Shown here: positions 11,290-23,493 of the stretch, in pieces
How positions within the stretch are numbered: the first letter of the stretch is position 1
Layout of the letters: each line of letters starts with the position of its first letter
Origin: Nematostella vectensis
Taxonomy: Eukaryota; Cnidaria; Anthozoa; Actiniaria; Edwardsiidae
DNA length: 64,000 nt
Direction of reading: 5' to 3'
Assembly: GCF_932526225.1 (NCBI RefSeq)
Contig: NC_064039.1
Location: forward strand, 16,918,639-16,982,638
Position numbers and translations under genes: made by a program
Notes under the pieces: model-generated
Seen by the model: only the letters and a program-made list of their open reading frames with translations
Told to the model about the DNA's origin: nothing
Databases searched by the model: none

Positions 11290-12579
11290 TAAAAACAATC
11301 ATCGTATAGATAGCATATTAGGCAAGACCAACTTTACATCAACAATTTGAAGCACTATAATGACACTTTGGGAGTGCTGTGCGGTGCAACTGGACTGGAC
11401 TCTATGAGATCTGGCGCACAATAAGCAAATTACAGTATTGCACAACTTTCAAGACAGACAAGACGAATCGTAGAATGTACTTTCTCCTACCGTGGCCTTA
11501 GATATGAAGATGGTATTGGTACGAATTTGTTTGAATACTATTTGAATGAACTTATACCTATTTTCAACATCATTCATTTCAAATTTTTCCAATTCTCTTA
11601 CTAAATAGATACTTCACGTGCCAAAAGCTGCCTGCAAAAAGCTGCAGGCCTATGTAACCAAAATCAGCGGGACAGTTAAACGAAAAGCTCCTCCCGGTGA
11701 ACATGCTAGAAAAAGAGTGATGGAATTTATTTTATAACAACATTATGTAATTACTTCACGCATAAACGCTGCTTAGCTTGTAGTTTACTTATATATCATC
11801 TTCGTTATAATTCCAAATGATAACAATTTATTATTTCTTTTTATAATTGAGTTTCCAGTGCTCCAGTTTTTCTAATTTTTATCTTTTATATATAGACCTC
11901 TTTCATTTGAAACCTCTTTGCCTGATTACATGGTTATGGATGACTTTCTTATAATTATTACCTGCTTCACTGGAAAGCGGTTCTCTCTGCCCTCCCAGGG
12001 GGAGCTAACCAGAGAAACCTGAGCCAGTCGCGTTGTTTGGTCGGCGCAATGAGCAAGACCAGCCAGCACTTCCAGTCCAGCCTTCAGAAATCCCTGCGCC
12101 TCCCGCCCCTCCCGAACCAGTAAAGGGGCAATGCTTCTACTGTCTTCAGGCTCCCTGTGTGGTTCGCCCTGGTTGGTCCTTCTCCACTCGAAACGCCTGA
12201 TATGAAGGACTACAGAAAATTTTACACCATTTTGAACCATGCAGGTTTATGGATCAGTTCAATCTACCTTTAGCGCAAAGTGGTACATGGTTGCTATATT
12301 GACGAGGTGCGGGAGTTCATGCCTGAGTGTGTTATCACAGATGCGAGGGGAAGGTGGCCCAGCCCACCATGAGTTCCCTATATGGGGCACAAGAGGAGAG
12401 CTTTTAGATTTTACTTTCTCATGTAGTTGATTTATGTAAAAATATCTGTTTTTAAACTATAAGCAATGTAATCTAAAGATTGGACTGTACTTTTAATTAT
12501 TCATTTGATATTTCACATTTAATTTGAAATAGTGCAAGGTGAACGTTAATATAAATACGATTGGGGCTACAATGAAAAC
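11290..12579. other. No supported gene between repeat copies
   Basis: Two ORFs (11926-12240 minus, 12239-12430 plus) are open but show no family motif and are adjacent head to head; I do not call them genes. Confidence 0.4.
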
Positions 12580-12793
12580 ATTTTAATTTTATGAAATTGC
12601 ATCATTATCTGCGCCGATAGCACCTCTTCTTGATTTTAGGCTTGTTTGGTGAAGGCTCTCTTTGAGCACCTCATTGGCTGTTTTTTGTTTCGATGACTGA
12701 TGTCAGGGTTGCATTGTCAGGTACATCGTTATTTGCCACTCTCCTGTCTTCCAGTAATTTTCTCTTTGTGCATATCCGACAAGAAGAAGTCCT
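12580..12793. repeat. 214-bp direct repeat, copy 2
   Basis: Second copy of 10006-10219. Its right end runs straight into the hairpin at 12778-12803. Confidence 0.9.
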
Positions 12794-12803
12794 TCTTCTT
12801 GTC
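12778..12803. repeat. 12-bp-arm perfect hairpin
   Basis: GACAAGAAGAAG, TC, CTTCTTCTTGTC. It spans the point where similarity to the other 214-bp copy stops. Confidence 0.9.
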
Positions 12804-13799
12804 GTCCTATGAATAATAATAAAATACGATAAAATGAATAAACCCCCACTTGGGAGGATGGGTGTGGTAAAAAGCTAACAGTGCTCTTAGTTGAATAGGA
12901 CGGTGACCTGAGCAATCACATCACATGCTTGAGCTTAAATATCGTATAACCTGGCATTACCAACATGCCATTCTGATTGGTGTACTAATTGATCTAAGTT
13001 ATTAATTACCCATTTTGACAGGTCAATATTAACACATTTTTCCAATCAGTGCAATCCATCTTCTAGGAAAGATAGAAAAAAAAATATCAATATAGTTTCA
13101 CAAGCAACATTAAGGAATCAAACTTGGGTATGCAATTGAAGAGATTTATCATCTGTCCTGGGGGTGCTGATACAAAAATAAGATATTGTGAATGCGTAAA
13201 AGTACACATTTGTACATTTGTTGTCTATCATGAGAAGGCTGGATTTTAGTTTCATGAGAAAGCTACCTGACATTCAAAGAGGCAAGAGGGCTGGGGAAAT
13301 CTCGTTTTGCTCAAACAGATTGCCTCTCTGAAAGCGAATGTCTTCGGCTCCAAGACTTGTTTTGGTGCCATCCCTGGGTGTCCCGTGTGGTGGCACAGCT
13401 GCACCGAAAGGATATTCTGACCTGTACAATTAATTTAAATTTATTTATATATTTTAAAATTGTCAAGTAGCAAGCCTTACCCAGTCCAGCACTGCAAGAT
13501 TATCTTATCGCCAAAGTGGATCCTCTTCGGGGCATAGGCATAGGTGAGGAGGACCACGTGAAAAGTCTTAAACCCCTCCTATCTCCCAGGAAGCTTTGTG
13601 GGCGTGGTTGAGCGATCGTATCATACGAGAACTCAAAAATCGACCGCGAATTTGAGCTGTTATCAATTCACAGAAATCTGAAAACATCTTAGCATCGTAA
13701 GCTTTCTATCATCACCTAGATAATCGTAATCAAATTTCTTATAACTTTGGACAAACATTTTGAATGTAGAACGGATTTTCAAGGCCTTGTTTTGGTCTT
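12804..13799. other. No supported gene
   Basis: AT-rich. A loose inverted pair near 13268-13345 (GACATTC/GAGGCAA with TTGCCTC/GAATGTC) may be a short hairpin. Confidence 0.4.
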
Positions 13800-13802
13800 G
13801 TG

Positions 13803-14078
13803 ATGGCCGAGTCAAGTTCTTCAAAGAAGCGTCCTCCTAAAAAGAAAGGCGGGCGACCGAAAGGACAAGAAAAGCTCAAAGTTATTTATCTAAGGGAATC
13901 TGTTAGAGACCTTTGGAGAGCACGTAAGATTTCCAAGGGCTTCCAACGACTGTCAGACAACGAGTGTTTTTTTTCTAGTTCATGTCCTTTGAATCCTCAA
14001 CACTCTTCTGCTGAGGGAATTGCAGCAGATGTCGTATCAATAAAACTGTTGACTTTCCGTCTACGTCTACTTTATTGA
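13803..14078 (+). CDS. Unassigned basic ORF with an AT-hook-like core
   Basis: About 91 codons starting MAESSSSKKRPPKKKGGRPK. The Ser/Lys-rich start and the GGRPKG core (AT-hook-like) followed by VIYLRESVRDLWRARK look like a real N-terminus. I know no named family. The second half is less protein-like, so the true exon may end earlier and be spliced. A conserved protein, a transposon ORF or a relic are all possible. Confidence 0.35.
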   Translation: MAESSSSKKRPPKKKGGRPKGQEKLKVIYLRESVRDLWRARKISKGFQRLSDNECFFSSSCPLNPQHSSAEGIAADVVSIKLLTFRLRLLY

Positions 14079-14423
14079 CCAACAACGTTTCCACATCGAG
14101 TTGGTATAAAAAATATAAATATATTACATGAAAATCAATGAAAATTACATATGTACATGGAATATTTAAAAAGATCTACACTATATTAAAAGTTAATAAA
14201 TAATTACTTAGTTAACCAAAATAATAATATATAATTAAAAAAAAAGAAGTGGCTTAAGAGTATGGAATATTATGTTTGGTTTAAGTAAGTGTTTCTTTTT
14301 GCATTTGGAGATTTTTTGTATTTATAGGTCCATGTTCAGCTAGTGATTATTATCTTTTCAAGTGCACTTTGTTGTGGTTTATTATGTTGATATTAACACT
14401 ATGGTTCTCTTTTTCCGCGCCCT

Positions 14424-14450
14424 AATTGGCCCAGAGCTGTACCTATAAAA
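14424..14450 (+). promoter_or_regulatory. Candidate Pol II promoter: inverted CCAAT box and TATA box
   Basis: ATTGG at 14424-14428 and TATAAAA at 14444-14450, about 130 bp upstream of the ATG at 14579. Spacing of CCAAT, TATA and start codon is plausible for a genuine promoter of the ORF that follows. Prediction from motifs only. Confidence 0.45.
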
Positions 14451-14578
14451 CAGTGCGGTAGATCCGCGGTAAACACTCGGCCTCTTTCGGTTAACGGTTA
14501 CATCAACGTGAACGTCTTTGAATTCAGCTCAAACATCAGCTTTTAGAACAGCAAACTCTTATAATTTTCAAACCCAGT

Positions 14579-14971
14579 ATGGGTGCCATAGCTCAACCTT
14601 CTGCTTCAGAGTTTCGGCAAATTTTAACCAAAATTATAGCAATTGAAGGAAGTTTGTCGACTACGTTAGAAAACATCCGAAAGGTCGGATTGGATGTCCA
14701 TATCGTTGACGGCAACCTCATCACGTTTTCAAATATAGTGGCCAAATCGCTAGGGGCAATGGAAAAACGATTGTTAAACTAAAATGTGGAAGCCACAACG
14801 AGACTTCTTGATCGTATAGAAGCAATGGAGGAAAGTTACAGAGGGCAACCGAATGGACACAATTCGCAAGCAACAACAAGTCCAAACGCATCCAGCAAAA
14901 AGACGGCCCGAAACCCAGATTTATCCGAACGTTACCAAAGTAATAGGCCTTACTGCTCCATTTTAAAATAA
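14579..14971 (+). pseudogene. Unassigned helical ORF split by one in-frame TAA
   Basis: The ATG at 14579 opens 67 codons (SASEFRQILTKIIAIEGSLS, then LENIRKVGLDVHIVD and MEKRLLN), then TAA at 14780-14782, then 62 further codons in the same frame (VEATTRLLDRIEAMEESYRG, a Ser/Thr/Asn-rich stretch, and a second stop). Heptad-like Leu/Ile spacing on both sides of the stop suggests one coiled-coil protein, either nonsense-mutated, read through, or spliced around the stop. No family recognised. A promoter-like TATA/CCAAT pair lies upstream. Confidence 0.4.
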
Positions 14972-15176
14972 GTTTTTACCAGTAATTTACTTTAATCGCA
15001 CACACTTTTACTGACTTCTATTATAATGTCCGCCGCTTTCAGTTTAAGCAAGGAAACGAAGAATCTATTGGGCCCTGAATTTCTATACAATGAGGCTTTG
15101 TTTAGCTATTTTGCCGCTCCAGAGATAATATGAAAATAACCCTTTAAATTGACTCTTGTTTTTTTTTTCTTTTCAG

Positions 15177-15286
15177 CTGCAATACATTCAACCTTTAAAA
15201 CTGCAAAAAAGAGGCAGAAAAGCATGGACGATGGCAATGAAGCCGAATTTAAACGATATCAAAGATACGGCAAAAGGATGAGAAAG
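15177..15286 (+). CDS. Candidate internal exon, unassigned
   Basis: A long polypyrimidine tract ending CTTTTCAG precedes it and AAAG/GTAACT follows. The open frame reads AIHSTFKTAKKRQKSMDDGN then EAEFKRYQRYGKRMRK, a charged nuclear-like composition. It could be a downstream exon of the 14.58 kb locus. No family recognised. Confidence 0.35.
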
Positions 15287-16138
15287 GTAACTTCCGTATT
15301 TACATCTGATCTCCTCAAGAGACCCACTCAGTCTCACTTTCCTTCTAAGTCTTGTAAATGATGTGGCAAGCAAGATCTTAGAAGTCCTTACAAGAAAATA
15401 TGGATGTTAAGGTCACTACATCTATTGGCCTTACAGAAATGTCATTTGAATGCCATCCATCCAACTGAAATATCTTAACTTCTTAAAATGATATGCCCCT
15501 TGGCAAAATAAAACACAGTCTTAAATAACAGTGTGGCATAGTAACTTTTTACTATATTCATGTTTTAGAAATTGAAGTTTAGAGGTGATATGATGAGAGA
15601 GGAAGAAAGAGAAACAGAACTCGGGAAGACAGTCATCCTAGAGCTGATGATCACTAAGATCGTCCCGCCACAGGAGCAGCCTTGATATAGCCACCCCCCT
15701 CTGTAAAACAAGGCTTTTTCCAAATTCATTTCAATCGAAATTCAATTCAATTCAATCGAATTCCAAAGGTGTGAAATACACTCCCTGTAGATATACGCAC
15801 TACATCATCACTACCCTCTTTTAAAAACAAACAAACAGTCAGATATAGCCAGGCGCTACAAGCTACTTTTAATGCCGAAAATGCAGTTACATGGAAATCA
15901 GTTTGTCCTAAGTGCTGCCGCGCTAGAAGTATTCTTTCGCAACCATCCTGTTGCTATTAGCAATTTAGAGTAGGGCTTTTCTCAAATTACTTTTTCTTCA
16001 TGTTTACCTTCATTTTGTTGTTGTCGTTATTGCCAATTATTTTGTCCTTTATTGTGAAGGGTTACACTTGAGTTGGAGCCGTGCTCTGTTGTGTAAACCT
16101 TACCGCTATTTCAATATGTGTTATAGTGGTAGAAGCCT

Positions 16139-16140
16139 TA

Positions 16141-16203
<63 letters not shown>

Positions 16204-16205
16204 AG
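16139..16205. repeat. (TAAA)n microsatellite
   Basis: About 16 uninterrupted TAAA/AAAT units, 230 bp before the left end of the TTAA transposon. Confidence 0.97.
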
Positions 16206-17419
16206 GAATCAGATGGCGAGGAGGGATACAGGTGAGACCACTTAAGTGGCGCTCTACGGAAGTAATTAATTTCTTTAGTGAACTTGATGGAAGGCGTGGC
16301 CAGTTACAGACGCCACAACAGAAGAGACAGACAAACAAAAGAGTGGTAGGGGACAGCAGTGATCGGACAAGTGAGGCTGTTCCAGATGAACTAAGAGAGG
16401 TATCTGAGGACTAGAAAGTTGAGTCAATTAAGTGGCTGTCTCTGTAAGGGCGTTCCACTGAAATTGGGGAGTCCGTACAACCCCATCCGAAAATCATATG
16501 GCAGAAGCCCCTATACCTACTTCAGAAATAATATCCGATTTGGGATTAGTTTGTTTTTCTTCGCGTTTCCCTGAATTTTGTCAGACAAGGTGTGGGTGCG
16601 AAAACTCGGCGTCCTCGCTCACGGTGTTCGCTCAATGACAGACCAAAACTACTGCATCCCAAGGAAAGATGGGACTCTAATCTACTCAATAAATCCTGAT
16701 TTGCTATAGTTTTTACTTCTAAAGTGGAAAATAATCCCCCGACATTTTAAGAAGGTAATCGCGGGACTGATCAATGATGAATAATTAGCTCCAGAAAAAT
16801 TTAATGTTTATTTTCTAGGGTTCAAACCAATTTTTTATCATGAAGCTATATGATAATCGTCACGCAAATCAATATTTAAGTCGCTATCTCGCCAAATGAA
16901 ATAAAAATAAATGTAACGCCGAATGAAATAAAAGATACATTTACATATCTCAGTGCGTAGCGGGGCTTCAAATACTGTGGGGAACAACCAGATAATATGT
17001 TGTATATTAGCATAAATTAGACACGTGCCTAGAGCTTCACTTCCATGTGAGAGGTCGGCCATGTTGGAATGCCTTCGCACAGGCATGAATAAAAGCTTGT
17101 TTTGTTAAATATTACTCGGCTTCTTCATAATATGATGCGATAAATATTACTAACTTCCATACAAAACACCGGCAAACATTATGTAACAATTAGATTGGTG
17201 GCATATTTTCAACTGTACTGTGGTTTATTTTCGAAGACATACGATAGTAAAATTTTCTTGATTTTATCCGTACCTTCAATTTTTTTGGGAAGAGGAACGA
17301 CCTAGAACCCAGGCCAAGGGCGCTGGGCCACTATTTCAAATCTAATGCCTCACGATACACACGCATAAAAGTATCTTTGGATTTATGCGTCCTTCTATTT
17401 CATTTTGCAAATCTCATGA

Positions 17420-20400
17420 TTAGTGGCAAGTGCACCCGTCAAGTACATCATTTAATAACTGCACGAGTTCCGATTTGCGATTATTTGAACGGAAAGGGAC
17501 TTCGAAGTAATCAAGAATGCGTTTAAGCATTGCCATATCAAAGGAAGAAACTCGCATAGTATTCACAAAGGTCGAAAGTGTCATAGATGATAGGGTGCTT
17601 GAGGCCCAGCTGATCGTCAATCTCTTCCATGAGCTCTGTAAATTCACTCTCCCTATCGGTCATGTGTTCATAATAGCTCTCCTCATCGGAAAGTCCGCGC
17701 CCTCTTCGTTGTTGCGCCGCAAGTCTTGAAAAGAACCCTGCTACTTGCGTTTTCGAAAGCCATTCCTCTCTTAAGAAAATCCGCTCATTCCTGGCGTTAC
17801 GCATCTCCTACGAGACTTGTCCCGGGTCTGCTTTGCGCCCAGTTTTTTCTCCCATCTCAAATTTTCTCTTCAAGTAAACTCGAACATTGTCACTTAACCT
17901 AGTACTTCCTTTTCTTGTCTTTCCCAATGCCCAGCCCATGCCCAACGATGACGCCCCTCTCTCACCGTTCTCACTCCCACTCCCATTAACAACTCGGTAA
18001 TTTTTTAACATTAGAAAACATCCGCGCCTAGTCTCTGCGCACCCCGTCATAAAATGTCTCTTTGTGAATACCGAGATCCACATAAAGCTCTTGTTGTCGC
18101 AAATTGTCATAGCACGCGTTGGTTCCTTCTGGACACTAATAGGACAGCTCTTCTTCTTCTTCGTTTCCTGGATAGGTTGGTACGTCTCGCTGTGGAAGCT
18201 CTCTCAACTCATTTGTCGAGAAAAAGGATAGTTTCTTGGTGTTACGGAGCACCAGCACCAAAAACACAATAGAACAAAAGCCAAAAATAAAGACCTTTAA
18301 AGAAAAAGTCTTCTCCTTCGTTTATCTGCATGTTAGTTTCTCCCTGGTAAACGAGAAACAGCAAGTTCCATGTGTGGACCTTTCCAACCCCAATACCATA
18401 AGCCTTCCACGTCCTCAGCCCTGATCGTTCGTAGCGAAAATTATGTATCTCGCTAAAATATTTGAAGTTGTTAACATCAAGGTTCTGGCTCTGTCGATCT
18501 ATAACGGCGACAGCTGCAGTAGTGCCTTTAACTGGTCTGTCTTGTAAGGCCTCTCGCATGTCAGATGCATTTTAAATGTCGTGTCCCTCCGCACAGTACT
18601 TACGAATTGACGCTTTTAACGGACATAAGACTATATCGCAAATATCCTTCCCTTGCTGCGACTCTGAAAAATCGTACCGTTCCACGCTAATACCAATACG
18701 GTCAGCGATGTTCTTTATTGCCGCAATTAGGTGGGTACAGTGGTAACACCCAGCTTTGTCAGATCTCAAAAAGACCTTTTCCACTTCAGGAAAATCCTTT
18801 TTGATATTTTTCAAAAGGTTTTCTAGCACCGAGGCAACAGCGAACCAATCTTGGGAACACGAGTCAAACAAATGAGCATAAGATAGGACTTTCGTGTTTT
18901 GCTTGTTTGTGTCGACGGTAACAACGCTGCTTATGTGCCAGCTCATTCCTAAATAACTAAACAATCCTTAATCTACGTATTCCGGGGGATTAATTCGGTG
19001 CTAGTTACGTAGGAGTTCGTGATGTATTAAAGGAGTAAGAGCGAAATTTTCGTGTTGAATTTGTGTTCGTTTTAATGCATTGTTTTATGTCGAATTGGCC
19101 GAATAACTGTGCATATGAAGTTCTAAAAAGACTATCTTTTTCACAGTTAGACGTTTTTATATGAAACACTTATGCTACCAGGCTACATTTTTGTGAAAGC
19201 TATATGTGGACGAGTTGACTCTATTTTTGTGAACGAGTTGACTTTACTTGTGGACGAGTTGACTCAGTTTGTGGACGAGTTGGTTGTGGACGACACGGTT
19301 TGTGGACAAAGTGACTGGATACCAAGCGTTCTAGTTCTTGCAATGTATGGTTAAGGTCCTAACAGTTCTCGCATATTCGGTTATGCGGCTCACAGTGCGA
19401 GCACTTGCTCTGCAAGTCAGTATCGGCATGGTCACTAAGTGAAAAACGCCTATAATGTTCTGCATATTTACTCTCATCTGCTGCACAGTGTGTTTTATAT
19501 GTTGTCTTTAAGTAAATTTTTCCGTTGCTCGGTTTCTTCTTTAGATTCGCCATATTCTCACGGTTAGCACCAGTCGAACAGAGCTCGTCAATGATGCAAG
19601 AAAGTTGCTCAAACGCAGCCACACCATCTGTTGCTATGTTATCTAGTCCACATAGTGACATTCTCTGAGATGCTTCTCGTTCTTCCAATATGCGAAACAT
19701 AGTGGATCTACCAATGGGCTCAAATGAGTCTTCCTTGCAGTGTGCCAGATATTGCATGATCATAGTAGACCTTGTTACTATGCGGATAACATTCGGCATC
19801 TCTATCTTCTGGCTTCCCTCAAGAGTAAGTGTTCTCATACCAAAGGCAACGTCCTGGTAAAAGTAAGGTCGGTTAATGAAATCAATGAGATTATCAACCT
19901 TGTTCGTATCTAGTCTTATCCGGTGATTCTCAATCTTTGGGACCTCTGATCCCTGGTCACTTTTGTTTGCATGTGCTCGGGCACGCTTTATTTGACGTAG
20001 GCTAATAGGCTTATACGGTGCGTGTAGGACTTGGTGTTCTTTCATGGTATAACGGTAGGCGTAAATACTCAATATTTGGGTTCTAAGAGATTTGCTTTGT
20101 GCTTCCCTCCCTATAAGCGGTCATCAACGCAACGAAGTCGTGGGACGCTCTTTGTTTCCAAATACTCGAAAAGCTTATCTCCGTCGTTTGGCGCACGCCA
20201 CAGACCACCCGGCACTCCTCCGTAGCTCTGTCGATATATTTAGCTTTCTCGTCTGGTGGAGCAGACTCCCATGGTGTGACGAGCTGGGACTCTAGTGGTT
20301 TTATCGACTGTGTAGGGGTCTGTGCGGCTATCGCACTCATTGCTTGGTTGAAGGTGGTGACAGCTTCATTGGCTTCCCTGGTCAAATCCTTTGCTTTGGC

Positions 20401-20532
20401 AACATGGTTTCCACGTTGCTTCGGCCGCGCGAAATGTACGTGGGGTCTCGGTATCGACAAGGACACGTCGTGTCTTTCTGCAATATCAAGAAGCGGTTTC
20501 TTTCGTATAATGTTTATAATTTCACTTCTCAA
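17420..20532 (-). pseudogene. Transposase-like protein of the TTAA element, frame-disrupted
   Basis: Minus-strand blocks in order: 20532-20083 (N-terminal, 149 codons), frameshift near 20085 into 20072-19359 (FINRPYFYQDVAFGMRTLTL and IGRSTMFRILEEREASQRMS), a decayed gap, 18964-18572 (MSWHISSVVTVDTN, SYAHLFDSCSQDWFAV, VFLRSDKAGCYHCTHLIAA, YDFSESQQGKDICD), 18559-18420 (LRTWKAYGIGVGKV), then 17804-17538 (IFLREEWLSKTQVAGFFSRL, HPIIYDTFDLCEYYA) and, one frame over, 17570-17420 (AMLKRILDYFEVPFRSNN). The SD-x-AGCYH and SE-x-x-GKDICD blocks look like DDE-type catalytic surroundings. The same protein type is common as an unnamed protein in coral genomes (recalled). At least two frameshifts and a decayed segment make this copy dead unless some gaps are introns. 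Confidence 0.7.
19205..19312. repeat. Imperfect short tandem repeat inside the transposon
   Basis: GTGGACGAGTTGACT-like units recur four to five times with variable spacing. It lies in the decayed gap between transposase blocks. Confidence 0.6.
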
Positions 20533-21594
20533 GTATTATAATGCTGTGCATAACAGTATTACTTATTCTTTGCAAAGCTTGTATCTGGCATGCAGTTATC
20601 ATCATCATCTTGGCATTGCGTATTGCTGATGATGATTTCCTGGTGCTTTATTCTGCATGTCCCGCATTATGGCTAAAATAGGAATATCTAGTTAGAATTA
20701 TCAAGCACTTCGCGAAAAACCTATATTGCACCAAATGAGAAGGGCGAAAAATAAAACTTGACAGGCAAAAAAAAAATCTGCGCGGAAGTGCTATACATGT
20801 AGGCAGAAACAGAAGAACCCCTCTAACTCGAACATTTCTAGCCCTGATAATCAACGAGAAGAAAGTTCGAATAAACGGTTTAAAGTATGGCCAAAGAAAA
20901 CAAATCATAATAAGTTTTCTGGGAGTTCGAGTTTTCCTCATTGCGTTTTTTGAAGGGTAGGTGTTGGTGGTGGTGGTGGGGGGTGGGGACCCCCGGTTAT
21001 TGATTTTTATCAAAAGGCTTAATCATATTTCTAGATTAAAATCACTTACGTGACCCTACTCCAACAGTCACATGGTGCAGATATTCTTCCTCACCCCATA
21101 CCTCAAAAACGCAAAGTGCCACACAGATTTTTCGATAGATCTCTGTAATAATACATCCCGATTTTGGTGCGGGAGATGGTAAAAGTAGTGTTTTGTGGAG
21201 CTAATTATTCATTGTTTCTCAGTCACGCAATTACCTCGTTGAAATATCGAGGGTTTATTTTCCACTTTAGAATTAAAAACTATAACAATTCAGGATTTAT
21301 TTGGTAGATTAGAGTCCCATCTTTCTAGGGATGCAGTAGTTTTGGTCTGTCATTGAGCGAGCATCGTGAGCGGGGACGCCGAATTCTGCTCTTTATAACG
21401 TAAAAATGGTGTATTTTCGCTACCCATACCCTGTCTGACAAAATGCAGGAAAACGCGACGAAAAATAAACAAATCCCAAATCGAACATCATTTCTGAAGT
21501 AGGTATAGATGGGGTTCCTGCCATATGATTTTCGGATGGGGTTGTGCGGACCTCCCAATTTCAGTGGAACGCCCTTACAGAGACAGCCACTTAA

Positions 21595-23493
21595 AGTCCA
21601 TATAACCTTTCAGAGTTGATAGACTTTGTCAATTCTTTATATTTTCACCTTCCAAATGGTATGTGGTTCGTATGTACCTTATAAAACACGCGTTCGCGCG
21701 AATAACTCAAATTTGTAATGTTAAGGTATTTTGGTCAACCTCCGGAAAAAGGCCGTGAACTGAAAGGCCCGGTCCAGTCATTTGTGACGTAGATCGGGAT
21801 GTCAATCAAATTACATGAGAAAATATATGCGCGCGCTAAACCGGTTCCCGTCTTCATGTCTTCTTAATTATTGCTGAAGAACGTTGTGTGGTTACAACTT
21901 TTACCTTAATCTTTATATCTCAACCTGGTAGTCAAATGATTATTTAACTTCAGGAAACAAATCTGCAAACTTTAGCAGGTATTTTTTAGTCTTTGAATTG
22001 TTTTTTGCATTGTGCGCGCGCGCTGCGTTCGCAATCAAGGATGGCGACGTTCTCACAAGCGCGCGCTGTTTTTGAAACCTATATTTTCTTTTTTTCGCAT
22101 ACAATTCTCGACTTTAAATCATTCTTCGCTTCATTGTGGGTAGCATTGCAATAGAAAGCAATTCGCCAAGATTTTGTGGTATTACCGTCTCTGAATTCTA
22201 ACGGATTTAAGAAAAATACGTTGTTTCAGATTTTCCCGCCAAAACTTGCAATTATTCAGTCGATTCAATCTCCTTTCGCGCGGCCAGGCAAATTATCAAA
22301 TTCCCTTTTCAGAACGTGAAAATGTATCTATGCTTTGTTTTGGCTAGATTGATATAAGTGAAAGGTTTTAAGAACTTTAAGTAGGCTTAAAATGGTTTTT
22401 CAGTCTTCTTAGAAGATTTTTAAAAACACAATGAAATTTCAACTAAACTTTCAAGTGCTCTTTAAATCACTGAACAATCATTTTAAGCCTCATTCAGTGA
22501 TTTCATTTTGCTACCACTGTCATCAATCTTGTAATTGCAATTGACAAATTGTTAGCAATCAGTGAAACAAAAATGCTAGATTTGCTATTTCAGCTGGTGA
22601 ACCTTACCTTTGGAGTTAGTTGGCTTCTTTTACCAGTATGGTTATAAATGGCTTAACATAATTACGCCAATCGCCACCTTTTTTTATCATGACACAGTGA
22701 TTTGAATTTTAAACCCTCGAATGGGAGATTTGGTTAACGTTTGATATATTTTATGAAAGACTTTTAAGAATAATGATGAATTGCAATTTATATGATATTT
22801 AATTTTAGTATAAAAAGTTTTATAGTATTTAACGAAATTTTTATTATTGAAATATTTTATGGTATAAAAGTTTAAAAATAGGGCCATTAGATTTCTAATG
22901 ATCCCATATTGATTATATGGCCAATTGTAAATATGTTACTGTTGAGGATCCTTGCAAATGCCTATATTCTATTGATTATTTATTGAACTATTGATATAGC
23001 AAATATATTAAAATAAACAAATATAAATTGTGAAAAGAAAATACAGTATTCTATGTTCCATTGTGTTCGCTTTCGTGGTTTGCTTAAATAATCCCGCCCT
23101 GGAAAACCCGATAATACCAGCGGTTTATTTAAATAATCCCGCCCTGGAAAACCCGAGAATACCAGTGGTTTTCATCTTCCGGCATTTTTGCAAAATTTCA
23201 ACTGATTTTCGCTCAACTTTCCTATTTCCTTATTTTTAGATGTTGAGCCAGAAATGTCTTCTGGTTGTTATGAATCTGGGAAATTTTATTCGAGAGGCAA
23301 GCTCTCCCGCGTGTTTTCATCCGCCATCTTGAATCGCTTAGGGCTATTAAGCCTCATTCCCATGCCGTGGGATTTTTTTCCTGAATCAGTTTATTAAACC
23401 ATTTAAGTGAAAAATCACCCGACCGTAGCACGAGTGTGAAAAGAGAGTGTAGAACTGTGATGAGCTGATGCTCGCCATACTTGACTACCTCAT
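21595..23493. other. No supported gene; includes a 45-bp tandem duplication
   Basis: Non-coding AT-rich sequence. Two adjacent 45-bp units (23084-23128 and 23129-23173) share TTAAATAATCCCGCCCTGGA and flanking bases and create an open frame by repetition only. Confidence 0.5.

Larger units (their letters stand above)
16432..21590. mobile_element. 5.16-kb DNA transposon with long TIRs and TTAA target duplication
   Basis: The left end begins GTGGCTGTCTCTGTAAGGGC directly after TTAA (16428-16431). The right end is the inverted copy, ending GAGACAGCCAC directly before TTAA (21591-21594). The inverted repeats extend about 362 bp on the left (to ~16793) and 395 bp on the right (from ~21196), the right one carrying about 30 extra bases. 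The minus-strand interior encodes a degraded protein with a transposase-like core (see 17420-20532). TTAA duplications are known for piggyBac and Kolobok; the ends do not let me choose, and this could be another group. Confidence 0.85.

Noticed and set aside
16138-16338. ORF with an FIYL repeat tail
   Set aside because: The tail is the (TAAA)n microsatellite read on the minus strand.
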